Positions 12,739 to 23,707 of a stretch of DNA of 64,000 nt are shown here, piece by piece. The notes under the pieces were generated by a model that did not search any database, was not told the origin of the DNA, and saw only the letters and a program-made list of their open reading frames with translations. The stretch spans positions 1,178,001-1,242,000 of the forward strand of contig NC_063017.1 in the NCBI RefSeq assembly GCF_020509005.1, written 5' to 3'. Numbering within the stretch: the stretch's first letter is position 1; the number at the start of each line of letters is the position of its first letter. The position numbers were made by a program, and so were the translations under genes. The stretch is from Fulvia fulva (lineage: Eukaryota; Ascomycota; Dothideomycetes; Mycosphaerellales; Mycosphaerellaceae).

Positions 12739-14820
12739 GGTTATAAGCCCGGGTTTGTGTAGGAATAAGAGCAACCTATATTAGTATAGGTTACTTGTAT
12801 CCCGTACTATCGTAGCAGAAAACATCTAGGAATTAGAAGTCTACCCCGTCTATCCTGTTAAGGAGCTTAGTTCGATACTAAGTAATAGGTAACCTAGACA
12901 AGGACTCTATGCGGCTTACTTAAAGCCAATACCTTGAAGATACTCTATAGGTAGAACTACATCGAGATACTATTAAGAAGGACTTTAAGTAAGTCATTTG
13001 AAGCTCTGCTAGGAGAGACAGACCTGTGTCCTAGCCCCGAGACCTTATACCGCTCCTTCTTTACTTTACTAAGTAGGCCTTAGTATCCACACCTACGAAC
13101 TTTCCTATTCTACACTAGAAGCCTTAGCAGGATCTGAGCCACTACCTTAGAACATACACACCTTGTTTCATTACATCCAATTTATTATGGATTTATACTA
13201 AGAGAAGACAGAGGAGAAGGGAGGCAAAATCCTAATTCTTAGGAGGGACAATTAGAAGAGATGGTTCAACCTTTAGAGATATAAGATAGAGAGCCAATTA
13301 GCATTCTTTGTAATTAATGACCTAATAGAAGTGTCTTTTGACAACATTAAGGGCAAGACTCTAAAACTCTAAGAAGAGGCTATAACTAAAGAGATCCTTA
13401 ATACGCTAATATAGACAAGACACAATATAGTGTGCAACTTCAGTATCCTTAGTAGGATTATAGAAGAAGATGAATTTGAGCTTAAGGCTTCCTAGAATAT
13501 AATATATATTAAGAAGAAGAGAAATCCACTACCCACTTTAAGGAGGACACTAAGAGAGAAGTCCTCTATAGAAGAACTTAAGAAAATGGTAAAGAAACTT
13601 AGCTCTAACATACTGTCGATCTAGAAGAACTAGGCCCAGTCTTATACCTCTAAAGCAAAGAAGACTAGAAAAGGTTTTTCCGCCTAAGAGTCACGTGACT
13701 TATGCAGCTCATCCCTAGAGATAATGTCTAATGATGATAAGTATAATGAAGTGGCTTACTTAACTGCAGAAGTCTAAGGCAAGTTCCCCTCGTCAGAGTG
13801 GTTACTTGACTCCTGTACTTTATCCTATATAACTGACTAAAGCTGCCTCTTTAGATCTATAACTCCCTTAATAAGGAAGAAATGGATCAAAGTAGGAGGT
13901 GGGTTTTTATTGGCCACTTATATTAGGAATGTAGAGATGAGTAGGAGAGCTAGCAGAAAAGTTGTTTTAGAAGATGTCCTACTTGTACCTAAGCTAGGAG
14001 TGAACCTGGTTTTATAGAACTAGTTTAGTAAGCAGTTTGGTATGTAACCTCTATCATTTTCTCTTGTTTCCCCCTCTAGTAAGACTGTTGTCTAGACAAA
14101 GCTCCTTAGGGGGTTCTATTTATTGATAAGATTTCTCCTCTCCTATAAGAACGGGCACATTACTCATTATATACACCACTAATAGAGAATGTCTTTATGA
14201 CTGCTCAATCAGAGACCGACCTGAAGTAGTAGGAGCTTTAGTATAGAAGATTTACACACTTTAGGAAGAATTTGCTCTAGAATCTTCATAAGGTAATAGA
14301 CTTAAAAGAACCTATTCCTATCCCTAAGGATGGCTTTCACTAGTGCAGAGTATGTTCAATAGCAAAGATGAAGAAGTACAAAGGCAAAGTTATAGAGAGA
14401 AGACCTAACAGACTTGCCCTTATATCTATTAACATATATGGCCCACTACTAATCTCAAGACTAGGATTTAAATACTAGCTTGAGATTGTTAACAACTTCT
14501 CTAGGAAGAAGTGGACCTTTCCTCTTAGGAAAAGAGAAGATGCTCTAGTTGCACTCCAGAACTAGAAGATCAAAGTAGAGAGGAAATCATTAGCGTAGCT
14601 AAAAGCAGTAAGACTTAATAATACAAAAGAACTTATTGTATTAGTGAAGTAGTAGGAGAAGGATTTAGGGATTAGGCTCGAGCCGACTAAGGCATACAAC
14701 TCTCTATAGAATGGACTAGTTGAGAGGTCAATACAAACCTCAGAGGACTCTATAAGGGCAATGCTTAAAGAGGCTAAAATGCCGGTTGAATTTTGGCCTA
14801 AAGCACTAGAGGCCCAAACT

Positions 14821-14833
14821 TATATAAGGAACA
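14821..14833. other. 13-bp target-site duplication, left side of the LINE
   Basis: TATATAAGGAACA occurs here and again at 20910-20922, flanking the LINE. The Copia integrase frame reads YIRNR up to this point and continues as RNKLPNG after the second copy. Confidence 0.93.
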
Positions 14834-16153
14834 GGTCGACGACGAGAATCACCTGTACGTGGTGTCGGCTACGAACCTCTCGTCTAGCTACGAGAGAGCC
14901 AAGTATTCTCACGCTGGAGCGTCGTGGGCGCGACGGGCGCGCAACGTAGGCGAAGCCGCGGCGAACAGAGGACTACCAGCAAAACGGGTATGAAAACCAT
15001 CCGACGAGCGTGTACTCGTGTCGGGAGCGAGTCCCTCTTCTTTCTACGTGTAAGAAGGGCGCGGAACCGTGGCCTATACGCTCGACAGGACACCTCTGGT
15101 ATGAGTGCAGAATTTTCACCTCCGGAGACCGCAAACCGAGCGGGCTGAGCGACGAACATTGGACGAGCGGACTACAGAACAACAACTGAGCGGACTATGC
15201 AACGGCGTCGAGCGGACTACGAAACAATCTGGTGTTTGCCAGCGGGCAATGCGGTGGGTAGGTGGACACGCGACGAAGCCTGTAAGGGCCTGTTGAACAC
15301 CCGGTATGGGAACGAGGGTTTTGCCTGAGGCACTGCCTGTCCCGCTACACAACGCACCTAGTCTGACATGGTAGATTGCGACGAGGAAAAGACGATAGCC
15401 TGAGCAAGGAAAAGACGGCTGTTAGGACGGGGAAAAGACGTACAATGCAAGTGGATTAGTTCTGTGATCGGGGAGGATCGAGGGCAGGGTGATAAGGAAC
15501 TTCATATTGGTTAGTAGGTGGAAACGCAAGGAGTACGCTGCCCGGCGTGGTGTGTGCCCCGAGCAAACCTGCGAGGCATGGACGGCCGCTTTCTAGAGAT
15601 AGGCTGCGGTAACGCGAAGGGCGTCAAAACCTGGGGCGTGGTGTACACTGGCAGCGACGGCTGACACTGTCTGTACAGCCCGAGAGGACGGATGCGCATG
15701 TCGGTCAATAGAGAGCACTAAAGGGCTTAGGCCTATGGAGGTGGATATTGGCTTAAGGAGCAAACAGGGAGGGAGGGCGTAGAGGGAAGCTTTTGCTCCG
15801 GGCTAACCTCTCGAAACGAGGCTACACGGTGGTGCTAGATGAGTGGGAAAGCGCGGTTAAGACTTGTCACCTTATCTCGTAGCTAGCTTGCTAAATACGA
15901 TTCCTTCCTTGCCGGGACAGTATATTAGAGCTGAAATAGTAGATTGACGGAATCATCGATCTCTGCGCCAAAACACGACACATTCGAAAGCTCTTATCAA
16001 GGCCATTCCAACGATATAAAAAGCAGGCCACTGCCCCTAGGACTGAGGGAGTTCTACCCCATTCAATCTGGACAGCTTGAAGCTCTCTTCACCCTGTTTC
16101 TTCAGCTCCAAACGCCGCGGAGGTGCCTAGCTACATTAGGCAACTCCTAGGCA
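14834..16153 (+). promoter_or_regulatory. 5' untranslated/promoter region of the LINE, with short motif repeats
   Basis: About 1.3 kb precedes ORF1. GAGCGGACTA occurs three times at 15165-15174, 15188-15197 and 15210-15219 (spacing 23 and 22 bp). GGAAAAGACG occurs three times between 15384 and 15440. LINE leaders carry an internal promoter, and such repeats could be binding sites; this role is inference. Several short open frames on both strands here show no domain. Confidence 0.5.
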
Positions 16154-17431
16154 ATGGCAGCCCAGGCTACGGTACTAACGGCGCCTACGGCCCTACAGGC
16201 GAAGCCCCCCCAAGACAACTGGCAGCAACTTATAGAGGACGCAAAAAGCATGGAAACTAACGATCAGCTCCCTTACCGGTCTCTACAGGTAATGATCACT
16301 CAGCTACGCACGGCGCTTGTACTGTCGTATCACCGAGGGCAACAAGAAATGAGGACGACGTCCCAGGCGATTAGCAAGGCCACCCGGAATCAACACCCCC
16401 ATAGCTGGGCATCGGTCGCGGCATCGATACCAGGCTTCCGCCCAACGCACGATGCAGTTACGATCCGCATTGCAGCAAAGGAAGACCAGGCCGAAGTTGC
16501 GAAGCTATCGAACAAGGAGCTCGCCCAACGAATTAACCAACCAGGGGTGGTCGCAGTGAACCAACAGTCTAACGGCACCCTACAGATCTATACTAGCTCT
16601 GCTACTGCTAGGAGGCACCTAGAGGCACAGCCACAGTGGGCATCTAAGGTTGCGGCATCAGCGAAGGTCTCAACGAAACAATTCACGATCCTAGTCCACG
16701 ACATGCCTAAGGAGTTTGACCCAACCAACCAGGGTCACCTACGCGCTCTCCAAGAGGACAACCCGGTCACTCTTAACTCTCCAATCCAGAAGGCGACTTG
16801 GCTCCATAGGAAATGGCCAGAAGGCAAGAAGGCCTCGGCGCTAATAGTATGGCTACAAGACGCGAAAGCGGCGGATCTAGCGATAGAACAAGGCCTGGTC
16901 TGGCAATACAGCCTCAAGACAGTAGAAAAGCACTCCTCATCCTTTCGTGTCCTCCAATGCTTCAAATGCCAACAGTATGGACACCAAACCTACACGTGCA
17001 CAAACAAGCAGGCCTGCTCGAACTGTGCAGGAGACCATATGTCTAGGGACTGTACATCGACTACGAGACGGTGCGCGAACTGTCCGGGGCACCACCCATC
17101 GTATAGTGCGGAATGCCCACAGCGGAAACTAGCGAAAAACAAGGCAATCACAAACAGAACCGTCGCCCCAAGATTCTACGGCGACCGTGAGGCTAGCCCA
17201 CACCGGAACCAACTAGCGGCGGTCGGGCACAAGCGCCCTAGGGCCGAGAACGATGTAAAGGATGCGCAGCCTAGGGCGTACGGGAGGCCACGTGCTCTGC
17301 TAGCTGCGGCGAGGGAATCTAACCAGGCCCGGCTCCCCTTTAGTACACAGCCGATAGGCGTAGACCAGGACGCACAGGGCAGTAGGACACAGGACGATAC
17401 AGAGGAAATGATTGTCGATGCCGATGACTAG
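16154..17431 (+). CDS. LINE ORF1 protein (gag-like, CCHC zinc knuckles)
   Basis: The 425-residue protein is the RNA-binding partner of LINE retrotransposition and forms the ribonucleoprotein with the element RNA. The middle part (about residues 60-250) is an RRM-like/PRE-C2HC-type stretch that I cannot assign firmly. Three knuckles follow from about residue 269: CFKCQQYGHQTYTC, CSNCAGDHMSRDC and CANCPGHH...C. The tail is basic, then acidic. An ATG at 16154 begins this frame. A further 68 codons in the same frame start at 15944 and end in a TAG only one codon before that ATG, so the original N-terminus may have been longer. The stop overlaps the start of ORF2. Confidence 0.88.
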   Translation: MAAQATVLTAPTALQAKPPQDNWQQLIEDAKSMETNDQLPYRSLQVMITQLRTALVLSYHRGQQEMRTTSQAISKATRNQHPHSWASVAASIPGFRPTHDAVTIRIAAKEDQAEVAKLSNKELAQRINQPGVVAVNQQSNGTLQIYTSSATARRHLEAQPQWASKVAASAKVSTKQFTILVHDMPKEFDPTNQGHLRALQEDNPVTLNSPIQKATWLHRKWPEGKKASALIVWLQDAKAADLAIEQGLVWQYSLKTVEKHSSSFRVLQCFKCQQYGHQTYTCTNKQACSNCAGDHMSRDCTSTTRRCANCPGHHPSYSAECPQRKLAKNKAITNRTVAPRFYGDREASPHRNQLAAVGHKRPRAENDVKDAQPRAYGRPRALLAAARESNQARLPFSTQPIGVDQDAQGSRTQDDTEEMIVDADD

Positions 17432-20400
17432 CCTCGACACGCTTAGCATCATCCAGTATAACGTCAACCATAGCAAGGATATAGTCCAGAACCATTTCCT
17501 ACACGAGGCGGACCCGCGCGTCCACCACGTCCTTGCAATCCAGGAGCCATGGATTAACCCGCACTATAAGAGACCAACGACCTGCAAGTCACCAGGCTAC
17601 ACGACATGCCTACGAGGCGACGGCAGACCCCGCACGTGCTTCTATGTCAGCAAGGACATACTAGAATCCGACTGGGAGGTAGTGTACTACGCAGACGAAG
17701 AAGGCGGGGGCGATATTACCTCCCTCCACGTGGGTAGCACCTGGATACACAACCTATACATGCAACCGCCAGCCTCGAGGTCTAGCCGCGACCTAGGGGT
17801 CTGCAGACACCTAGACAGTGCGCTCAAGAGACAAGGGTGCCACATCGTAGTAGGAGACTTCAACATACACCACCCTTCCTGGGAAAGCCTTATGCAGCCG
17901 CACCCTATAGCCGACGAAGTACTCGACTTGATGGCGAGCAACGCAATTGCCCTCAATACCCCGAAGGACCTGGGCACCTGGAAGAGAGGGGGACTCCAAG
18001 GCACGATCGACCTCTCCTGGATCTCAGATAGCCACTACCACACGGTAACCTACTGTGGGATCGAACATGAACTCGAGGCGTCGTCAGACCACATGCCAGT
18101 CAGGACCTCTATTGCGACACAGATACAACGCACACCAGCGAGAACCCCTAAGCCAAACTGGGGAAAGGCCCACTGGGCCAACATCCAGGCGTACCTCGAT
18201 GACTCCAAGAGGCTAGTCCAGATCGCGCAGCAGCAATACAACAGTAAAGACGAGATAGACGAAGCAGTCCAGGGGTTGACAGACGAAATAAGAAAAGCGA
18301 CCTCACTCCACGTTCCGCTTGCCCAACCAACGACATGGTCCAAACCATACTGGACGCCGGAGTGCACTGCGGTAGTAAGAGAAGCAAGGAGAGCCCGCCG
18401 GGTGTGGACGAGCAGCCATAGCGAGGAGGCCTGGAACGTATACAGGGAGGCATGCCAACAGAAGAAAGCCATAATACGGAGGGAGAAAGCAGTCGGCTGG
18501 AGGGCCACAGTGGAAGAAATCGCCGGCAAGCCAGAGAGGATGTGGAAGCTAGCGAAATGGGCCCGACAGGACCCTACACAGGGCCCCTCCTTCTCTATCC
18601 CAGCGCTACAATCGCCTAGTGGCCCGGTTAGCGACCCCGAGGCCAAGGCGCGTCTACTGGCTAGCAAGTTCTTCCCACCCCCAGTCGAGGCTGATCTAAG
18701 CGACATAAACAGCTCTACTCCCCTAGCCCCTAGCATCGCGGTCCAACAGGAGGTGTCCGAGGGAGAAGTTACCGCTGTGCTGAGGAAGTTGCCGGCGAAG
18801 AAAGCCCCGGGGCCGGATGGGATCCCAAACGAGCTACTAAAGAAGTGTAGAGATCAACTAGCCCCAGCAGTTGCAGCGATCTTCAACGCCTGCCTACAGA
18901 CCGGATACCACCCGATAGCTTTTAAACAATCGACGACAGTGGTCCTACGCAAGCCGCAGAAGGAAGACTATACGCAGGTGAAGTCGTACCGCCCAATTGC
19001 GCTCCTTAACACTCTTGGGAAGGCGCTTGAGAAGCTGGTTGCAACGAGACTCTCCGAGGCGACAGAGGAACACTCCCTACTCCCGGACACCCAGATGGGT
19101 GCGCGCCCACAGCGATCGACGCTATCCGCGATGGAACTTATCACCTCTCAGGTAAAGGCCATCTGGTATAAGAATAGGGACAAGGTGGCTTCCTTACTTA
19201 GCCTAGACATATCGGGAGCCTTCGACTACGTGTCACACCCGCGGCTTCTCTACATCCTAAGGTCGAAAGGACTCCCTGAGTGGCTTGTCAACTTCGTACG
19301 GTCCTACCTCCAAAACCGCAGTACGTCGATCCTGGTCGGCCAGTACAGAAGCCCATTTCAAGCAGTCCACACTGGAATCCCGCAAGGCTCAACGCTAGCA
19401 CCTATTCTGTTCCTCTTCTTTATGGCGACGCTGCTCCCAGCCCTAGAATCCCAGAACACCGCTGCGAGCGGCTTCGTAGACGACACAAACATCCTAGCGT
19501 GGTCTTCCTCGACTGAGGAGAACTGTAGGCTACTAGAAGAGAAGCACAAGATCTGCGAGGACTGGGCTAGGAGGCACGGGGCTCGGTTTGCCCCAGAAAA
19601 GTACAATCTGATACACTTTACGCGCCGGCCACGGTTCCACAATATGCAAGCTTCTATCCAGATACAGGGGCACACGACTAACCCGGCAAATCAGCTCAGG
19701 ATCCTCGGACTATGGGTGGACCCGGCGCTACGGTGGAGGAAGCACGTACAGGCAATATTACGGAAAGCTGAACAGAATATAGCATCATGCCAGAGGCTCA
19801 CTGCGTCCACATGGGGGGCGGACTTCCGGCAGTCACGACTTCTATATACGGCTATTGTACGGCCAGTCCTTACCTATGGCAGCCAAGTGTGGTCCTTAGG
19901 CGAGAGGGCCTGCCCATCGAAGGGACTCGTCGCGCCGCTAGCGAAGATCCAAAACCAATGCCTAAGGAAGGTCACCGGGGCATATAAGTCGACACCAACG
20001 AGGATGCTTGAGCACGAGACCGCTATACCGCCGATCGACCTATACATCCAGGGACTACGGACCTCCTACTTAGGCAAGTCGGCACAGTACCCAGTACAGA
20101 AGGTCATCGCCAGTGCAGTCGCAAGGGCCCGCGAATCAGTACCAGCGCATAAGGGCATTCGACCCGGAAACGAGCCGAACTACCGGGCAAGGGACGAACA
20201 GCTAGCAACACAATGGGAAGGTGAGAAATCGTTTGTAGAGCAACTATGGAAAGAGAGGTGGAACAACCAGGTTGTAGGGCATAGTGGACGCCCTCAGCCA
20301 GCGGGACAACCTAAGGAATGGTCAGCTACAAAATCCGCGGTCAAGCACCCCCCGAAGCTCATCCACTACCGCCTTACGAGGGCACAGAGTAGCATAGCAA

Positions 20401-20735
20401 CCCAACTGCGAAGCGAACACATCGGCCTCCAGGGGTACCTATCATGGAGGAAGGTCCCAGGATACACGAATACTAGCTGCCCCTGCGGCTATCGCTCCCA
20501 GAACGTACGGCACGCACTCCTCGTCTGTCCGAGGTGGTCGCTAGGAAGGGGGGAGTGGATGGTAAAGGCGAGGAACCGGACGATTGGGGCACTTCTTAAC
20601 AACGCTGAAGACCTACGGCGCATTACGAACTGGATACTAGAGAAGGGCTGGCTAGAACAGTACCGCCTAGTAGGAGCAGTGCAGGAAGAGAGGACACGAC
20701 GCAGCGCGACGAGACCGGCTAGGAGCGGGGGCTAA
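17412..20735 (+). CDS. LINE ORF2 protein: endonuclease plus reverse transcriptase
   Basis: The 1,107-residue polyprotein nicks target DNA and reverse-transcribes the element RNA onto it. The endonuclease/exonuclease/phosphatase domain (about 1-225) has QYNVNHSK, IQEPW, VGDFNIHH (about 147) and SSDHMPV (about 222). The reverse transcriptase (about 440-720) has KKAPGPDGIPNELL, YRPIALLN, LDISGAFDYV, QGSTLAPILFLFF and the catalytic FVDD at about 686. A C-terminal CPCGYR...H..LVCP zinc-like motif lies near residue 1023. No RNase H (TDGS-type) domain is seen between the reverse transcriptase and that motif. The ATG lies 20 bp inside ORF1, so translation probably uses reinitiation or frameshift. All catalytic motifs look intact, which suggests recent activity. 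Confidence 0.95.
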   Translation: MSMPMTSLDTLSIIQYNVNHSKDIVQNHFLHEADPRVHHVLAIQEPWINPHYKRPTTCKSPGYTTCLRGDGRPRTCFYVSKDILESDWEVVYYADEEGGGDITSLHVGSTWIHNLYMQPPASRSSRDLGVCRHLDSALKRQGCHIVVGDFNIHHPSWESLMQPHPIADEVLDLMASNAIALNTPKDLGTWKRGGLQGTIDLSWISDSHYHTVTYCGIEHELEASSDHMPVRTSIATQIQRTPARTPKPNWGKAHWANIQAYLDDSKRLVQIAQQQYNSKDEIDEAVQGLTDEIRKATSLHVPLAQPTTWSKPYWTPECTAVVREARRARRVWTSSHSEEAWNVYREACQQKKAIIRREKAVGWRATVEEIAGKPERMWKLAKWARQDPTQGPSFSIPALQSPSGPVSDPEAKARLLASKFFPPPVEADLSDINSSTPLAPSIAVQQEVSEGEVTAVLRKLPAKKAPGPDGIPNELLKKCRDQLAPAVAAIFNACLQTGYHPIAFKQSTTVVLRKPQKEDYTQVKSYRPIALLNTLGKALEKLVATRLSEATEEHSLLPDTQMGARPQRSTLSAMELITSQVKAIWYKNRDKVASLLSLDISGAFDYVSHPRLLYILRSKGLPEWLVNFVRSYLQNRSTSILVGQYRSPFQAVHTGIPQGSTLAPILFLFFMATLLPALESQNTAASGFVDDTNILAWSSSTEENCRLLEEKHKICEDWARRHGARFAPEKYNLIHFTRRPRFHNMQASIQIQGHTTNPANQLRILGLWVDPALRWRKHVQAILRKAEQNIASCQRLTASTWGADFRQSRLLYTAIVRPVLTYGSQVWSLGERACPSKGLVAPLAKIQNQCLRKVTGAYKSTPTRMLEHETAIPPIDLYIQGLRTSYLGKSAQYPVQKVIASAVARARESVPAHKGIRPGNEPNYRARDEQLATQWEGEKSFVEQLWKERWNNQVVGHSGRPQPAGQPKEWSATKSAVKHPPKLIHYRLTRAQSSIATQLRSEHIGLQGYLSWRKVPGYTNTSCPCGYRSQNVRHALLVCPRWSLGRGEWMVKARNRTIGALLNNAEDLRRITNWILEKGWLEQYRLVGAVQEERTRRSATRPARSGG

Positions 20736-20909
20736 CGGGGTAGTGACATGGACTACGTACGTTCAGAGGGAAAGCTAATCTAGACAAGGAGTAGTCGGGG
20801 GCGGGAAGGGTTTTCACCTATTCGGGTTTCCCTTTGTACATAACAATAGATATATACCTGCATAGGCCGGATAGGGTCCTAGAACAGGGGAATGACAAAT
20901 CTATCTATC
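20736..20909 (+). other. LINE 3' untranslated region and CTAT-repeat tail
   Basis: This is a 174-bp tail ending in AAATCTATCTATC directly before the second target duplication. No poly(A) is present; a simple-repeat end is known for several non-LTR clades. Confidence 0.8.
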
Positions 20910-20922
20910 TATATAAGGAACA
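20910..20922. other. 13-bp target-site duplication, right side of the LINE
   Basis: TATATAAGGAACA is identical to 14821-14833. No mismatch has built up between the two copies, which fits a young insertion. Confidence 0.93.
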
Positions 20923-23467
20923 AACTGCCAAATGGCCTAGATTACGATAGGTTCAAGGTTTCACTAGATAAGGCTTTTGATAGTATCAAACCGACTATCA
21001 ACCATTTGAAAGTTTAGGGATACAAAGCTGTTGTCTATATAGACACAAGATCCTAACCTTAATAGGTAAGAAGTGACAAGCTAATAAATAGGGGTAAAGA
21101 AGCAGTGTTTATTAGGTATATTAAAAACATAGCTAAAGCCTAGCTCTTTTAGGAACTAGACATAAGAGCTGTTAAACAACACATATATGTAGACTTCTTT
21201 AAGGACTAGCCTAGAGGTGATATAGGTCTTAATGTTCTAACATTAAATCTACTAAGCAGTACACTAGCTAGGAAGCCCTTAGGAAGGCCGAGGAAGAACA
21301 TATCCTTAGGACAATCTACCTACCATTTAGGCGTCTATTAGAGCACCCCCGAAATAGATCAGCCAATTGAGAGCCCTAAAGTCGCTTAGCCGAGAAAGCT
21401 GTTTGTACAACTTCCCTAACCTCCGAAGAACGTAGGGGAATTTCAGAAAATCGATTAGCGAATTAAGAGAAGCTCCCTAGATCCCTAGGAAATAGACGTT
21501 ACTAGGTCATAAGTGACGGTCCCTAAATCATCCCTTGGAAAGAGAAAGGCTAACTATGATGTTGAGGGCTATAATATGAAATAGAAAGCCCTAAAATCTA
21601 TAGTCCCTAAGCCCGAACTAACTACTAAAGTAGGAGAAGCAATAGACCTCTTAGAGAACCTTGCTGCTTTTCACCAAGCTTTCTTTATAGCTATACAATC
21701 AGTAGACAGTTCAATACTATAGGATAGCGAATTCCTAGAAGAAGTTAAGGAAATGGCCTTTGTAGTAACTGTAGAAGCTATTATATACAAGCAAGAGGTC
21801 CTAATTCCAAAATCCTATAAGGATGCTATAAATGATAAGAAATGGGGACATCTTTAGAAGGAAGCAATCCAAAAGGAACTAGATGCTCTATAGAGTAACA
21901 ACACCTAGGAAAATTCTGTTCTACTAAAAGGAGCAAATCTGGTTATATTAAGATAGGTCCTTAATATTAAGAGAAGCATTAGTAGAGCTATTGAAAAGTT
22001 CAAGGCTAGACTAGTTATAAGGGGCTTCTTACAGAAGTTTGGTGTTGACTTTATAGAGACATTTGCACCTATAGTAAGATAGGACACCCTTAGGGTGTTT
22101 ATGGCTATTGTGTATAAGAAGGATCTTCATCTTCACTAAGTGGATGTGAACAATGCATTTATAGAAAGCACCCTCTATGAATACATCTTCATGTTACCAC
22201 TACTAGGAGTTGAGCTTCTACTAAACATAGTGTTCAAAATCCTCAAAAGCTTATATAGACTTAAGCAAGCAGCTAGAGATTGGAATCAACTCTGTGTGTC
22301 AAAGCTTAGAGAGATTGGATTCACACAGTCAGAAGTGGATCCATGCCTACTTATCTATAAGAAGAGGGAGATCATAATCCTTATACATGTAGATAACATT
22401 CTAATTGCTATACTAAAGTTGACAGATGTTCTCTGGTTCAAAAGAGAACTTGGCAAGATCTTCAAGATCAAAGATCTAGGTGAACCTAAAAAGATCCTTA
22501 GTATAAGAGTCACAAGGGATAGGAAGAGAGGAATCCTAAAACTTGACCAAGGACACTTTATTAGGGACAGCCTAGCCAAGATAGGAATGAACTATAAGAA
22601 GACAGCACCTACACACTCACCTATAGACAGCTATAAGGCCCTCAAACCTTCAAGCCATATAGATAAGAGGTGTGACAAGGTAGAGTACTAGAGTATCAAT
22701 GGTACTTAGATGTAGCTAGTAACAATCACAAGGCCAGACATTGCTTTTGCCCTAGGAAGGATGAGCTCATTTGTGAGTGACCTATCTACCTACTACATGA
22801 AGGCTTTGAAGAAGATCACTAGGTACCTAAGATCATACCCTGATCTAGGACTTTAGTTCTCAAAGTCTAGAAAAGGACACCTTATTAGATACTGTGATTC
22901 TGATTATACAATAGACAAAGCAGACAGAGTCTCAATCCTTAGGTATGTCTTCTTCCTCTATAGGGCACTAGTTTCTTAGATAAGCAAGAAGCAAAAGTCT
23001 GTAGCAACATCCACAATAGAGGCTGAATACATAGCTATGAATATATATACGAAGTAGTCCCAATTCCTAGCTTCACTACTAAGAGAAATAGATTGTCTAG
23101 AGTTAGTAGGAGACTGTTCCTATTAACCAAGAATCACTAGAAACTAGGAGACTGTATCAAATTTGAGACCAGTCTAATTAAGAGGTGACAATCAAGCTGC
23201 CCTCACCCTAGTAAAAGATGCACATATTTATAACAAGTCGAAGCACATTGACATTGCCTATAACGCTGTTAGGAAACTTTGGTAGAGGAGGCTTATTGCT
23301 GTTAAGTACACCCTAACCTCTGAGATAGTTACAGACGGGTTTACAAAACCAAAGACTGGTCCACACTTCTAGAGGTTTGTAAGCTAGCTAAACCTGTCAT
23401 AAAAAGGTCCAATTACTATTGACAGGAAGTGAGTAGACTATAACCTCCTATACGAGATGAGTAGGAG
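20923..23467 (+). pseudogene. Copia pol remnant: integrase tail, reverse transcriptase, RNase H
   Basis: The frame continues from the integrase before the LINE. The longest open piece (about 22140-22691) reads DVNNAFIES, YRLKQAARDW and ILIHVDNIL, the Copia reverse transcriptase core with Asn in place of the second catalytic Asp. RNase H motifs follow (SVATSTIEAEYIAM at about 23000, KHIDIAYN at about 23245). Upstream and downstream frames are cut by TAG/TAA at Gln and Trp positions; for example, the codon before VDVNNAF is TAA for an expected Gln. A purine-rich stretch just before 23468 is a possible polypurine tract. Not functional. Confidence 0.85.
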
Positions 23468-23702
23468 TGTTAAGATGTAGCATCTCAAAGGGAGTTAACA
23501 ATCAGGAAGTGATCTAGTAGCCTAAGGCATCCACGATGACTCAGCTTGTAGGGAGATACCTTCTCTCCCCTTTAGCTTAGATAGACATCCAACACAATCA
23601 ACACATTAGTTCCTGATATATTGCTGTATACTCGTACTATTAGTTAGTTAAAGATTGATCTCTTACTCCACTCCGCTACTATCTACCCGTACCTGTTTAA
23701 CA
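23468..23702 (+). repeat. right LTR of the Copia element (235 bp)
   Basis: Begins TGTTAAGATG and ends GTTTAACA. Pairs with 12504-12738. Confidence 0.92.
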
Positions 23703-23707
23703 AAAGG
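23703..23707. other. target-site duplication AAAGG, right side of the Copia element
   Basis: Matches 12499-12503 exactly; the Gypsy frame resumes after it. Confidence 0.9.

Larger units (their letters stand above)
14834..20909 (+). mobile_element. intact LINE (non-LTR retrotransposon), Tad/I-like, unmutated
   Basis: A 6,076-bp element sits between 13-bp duplications inside the Copia integrase. It has a GC-rich 5' leader of about 1.3 kb, ORF1 with zinc knuckles, and ORF2 with endonuclease and reverse transcriptase overlapping ORF1 by 20 bp. A short 3' tail ends in a CTAT repeat rather than poly(A). Both ORFs are open and all core catalytic motifs are present. CA and TG dinucleotides are frequent, in sharp contrast to the host elements. 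Gene order and the knuckle ORF1 are as in fungal Tad1-clade elements, but no RNase H domain is visible, so exact clade placement is left open. Confidence 0.93.
12504..23702 (+). mobile_element. Copia retrotransposon, moderately RIP-mutated, carrying a nested LINE
   Basis: The element has two 235-bp LTRs and a 5-bp AAAGG duplication. Without the LINE and its extra 13-bp duplication it is about 5.1 kb, normal for Copia. Order of parts: gag (about 13180-13750), protease (EWLLDSCT at about 13800), GAG-pre-integrase zinc site with H-H-C-C spacing (about 14250-14370), and integrase up to 14833 (VERSIQTSE, FWPKALEAQTYIRNR). The LINE sits here. The integrase tail resumes at 20923, followed by reverse transcriptase (about 21780-22690) and RNase H (about 22850-23330, TSTIEAEYIAM). 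Frames are broken mainly by TAG/TAA, but long open pieces and CA/TG dinucleotides remain, so mutation is lighter than in the surrounding Gypsy. The integrase catalytic Asp region reads SINIYGP, with Asn where Asp is expected. Confidence 0.9.

Noticed and set aside
14884..15708. Several overlapping open frames on both strands
   Set aside because: They fall in the GC-rich LINE leader, overlap one another on opposite strands and show no motif.
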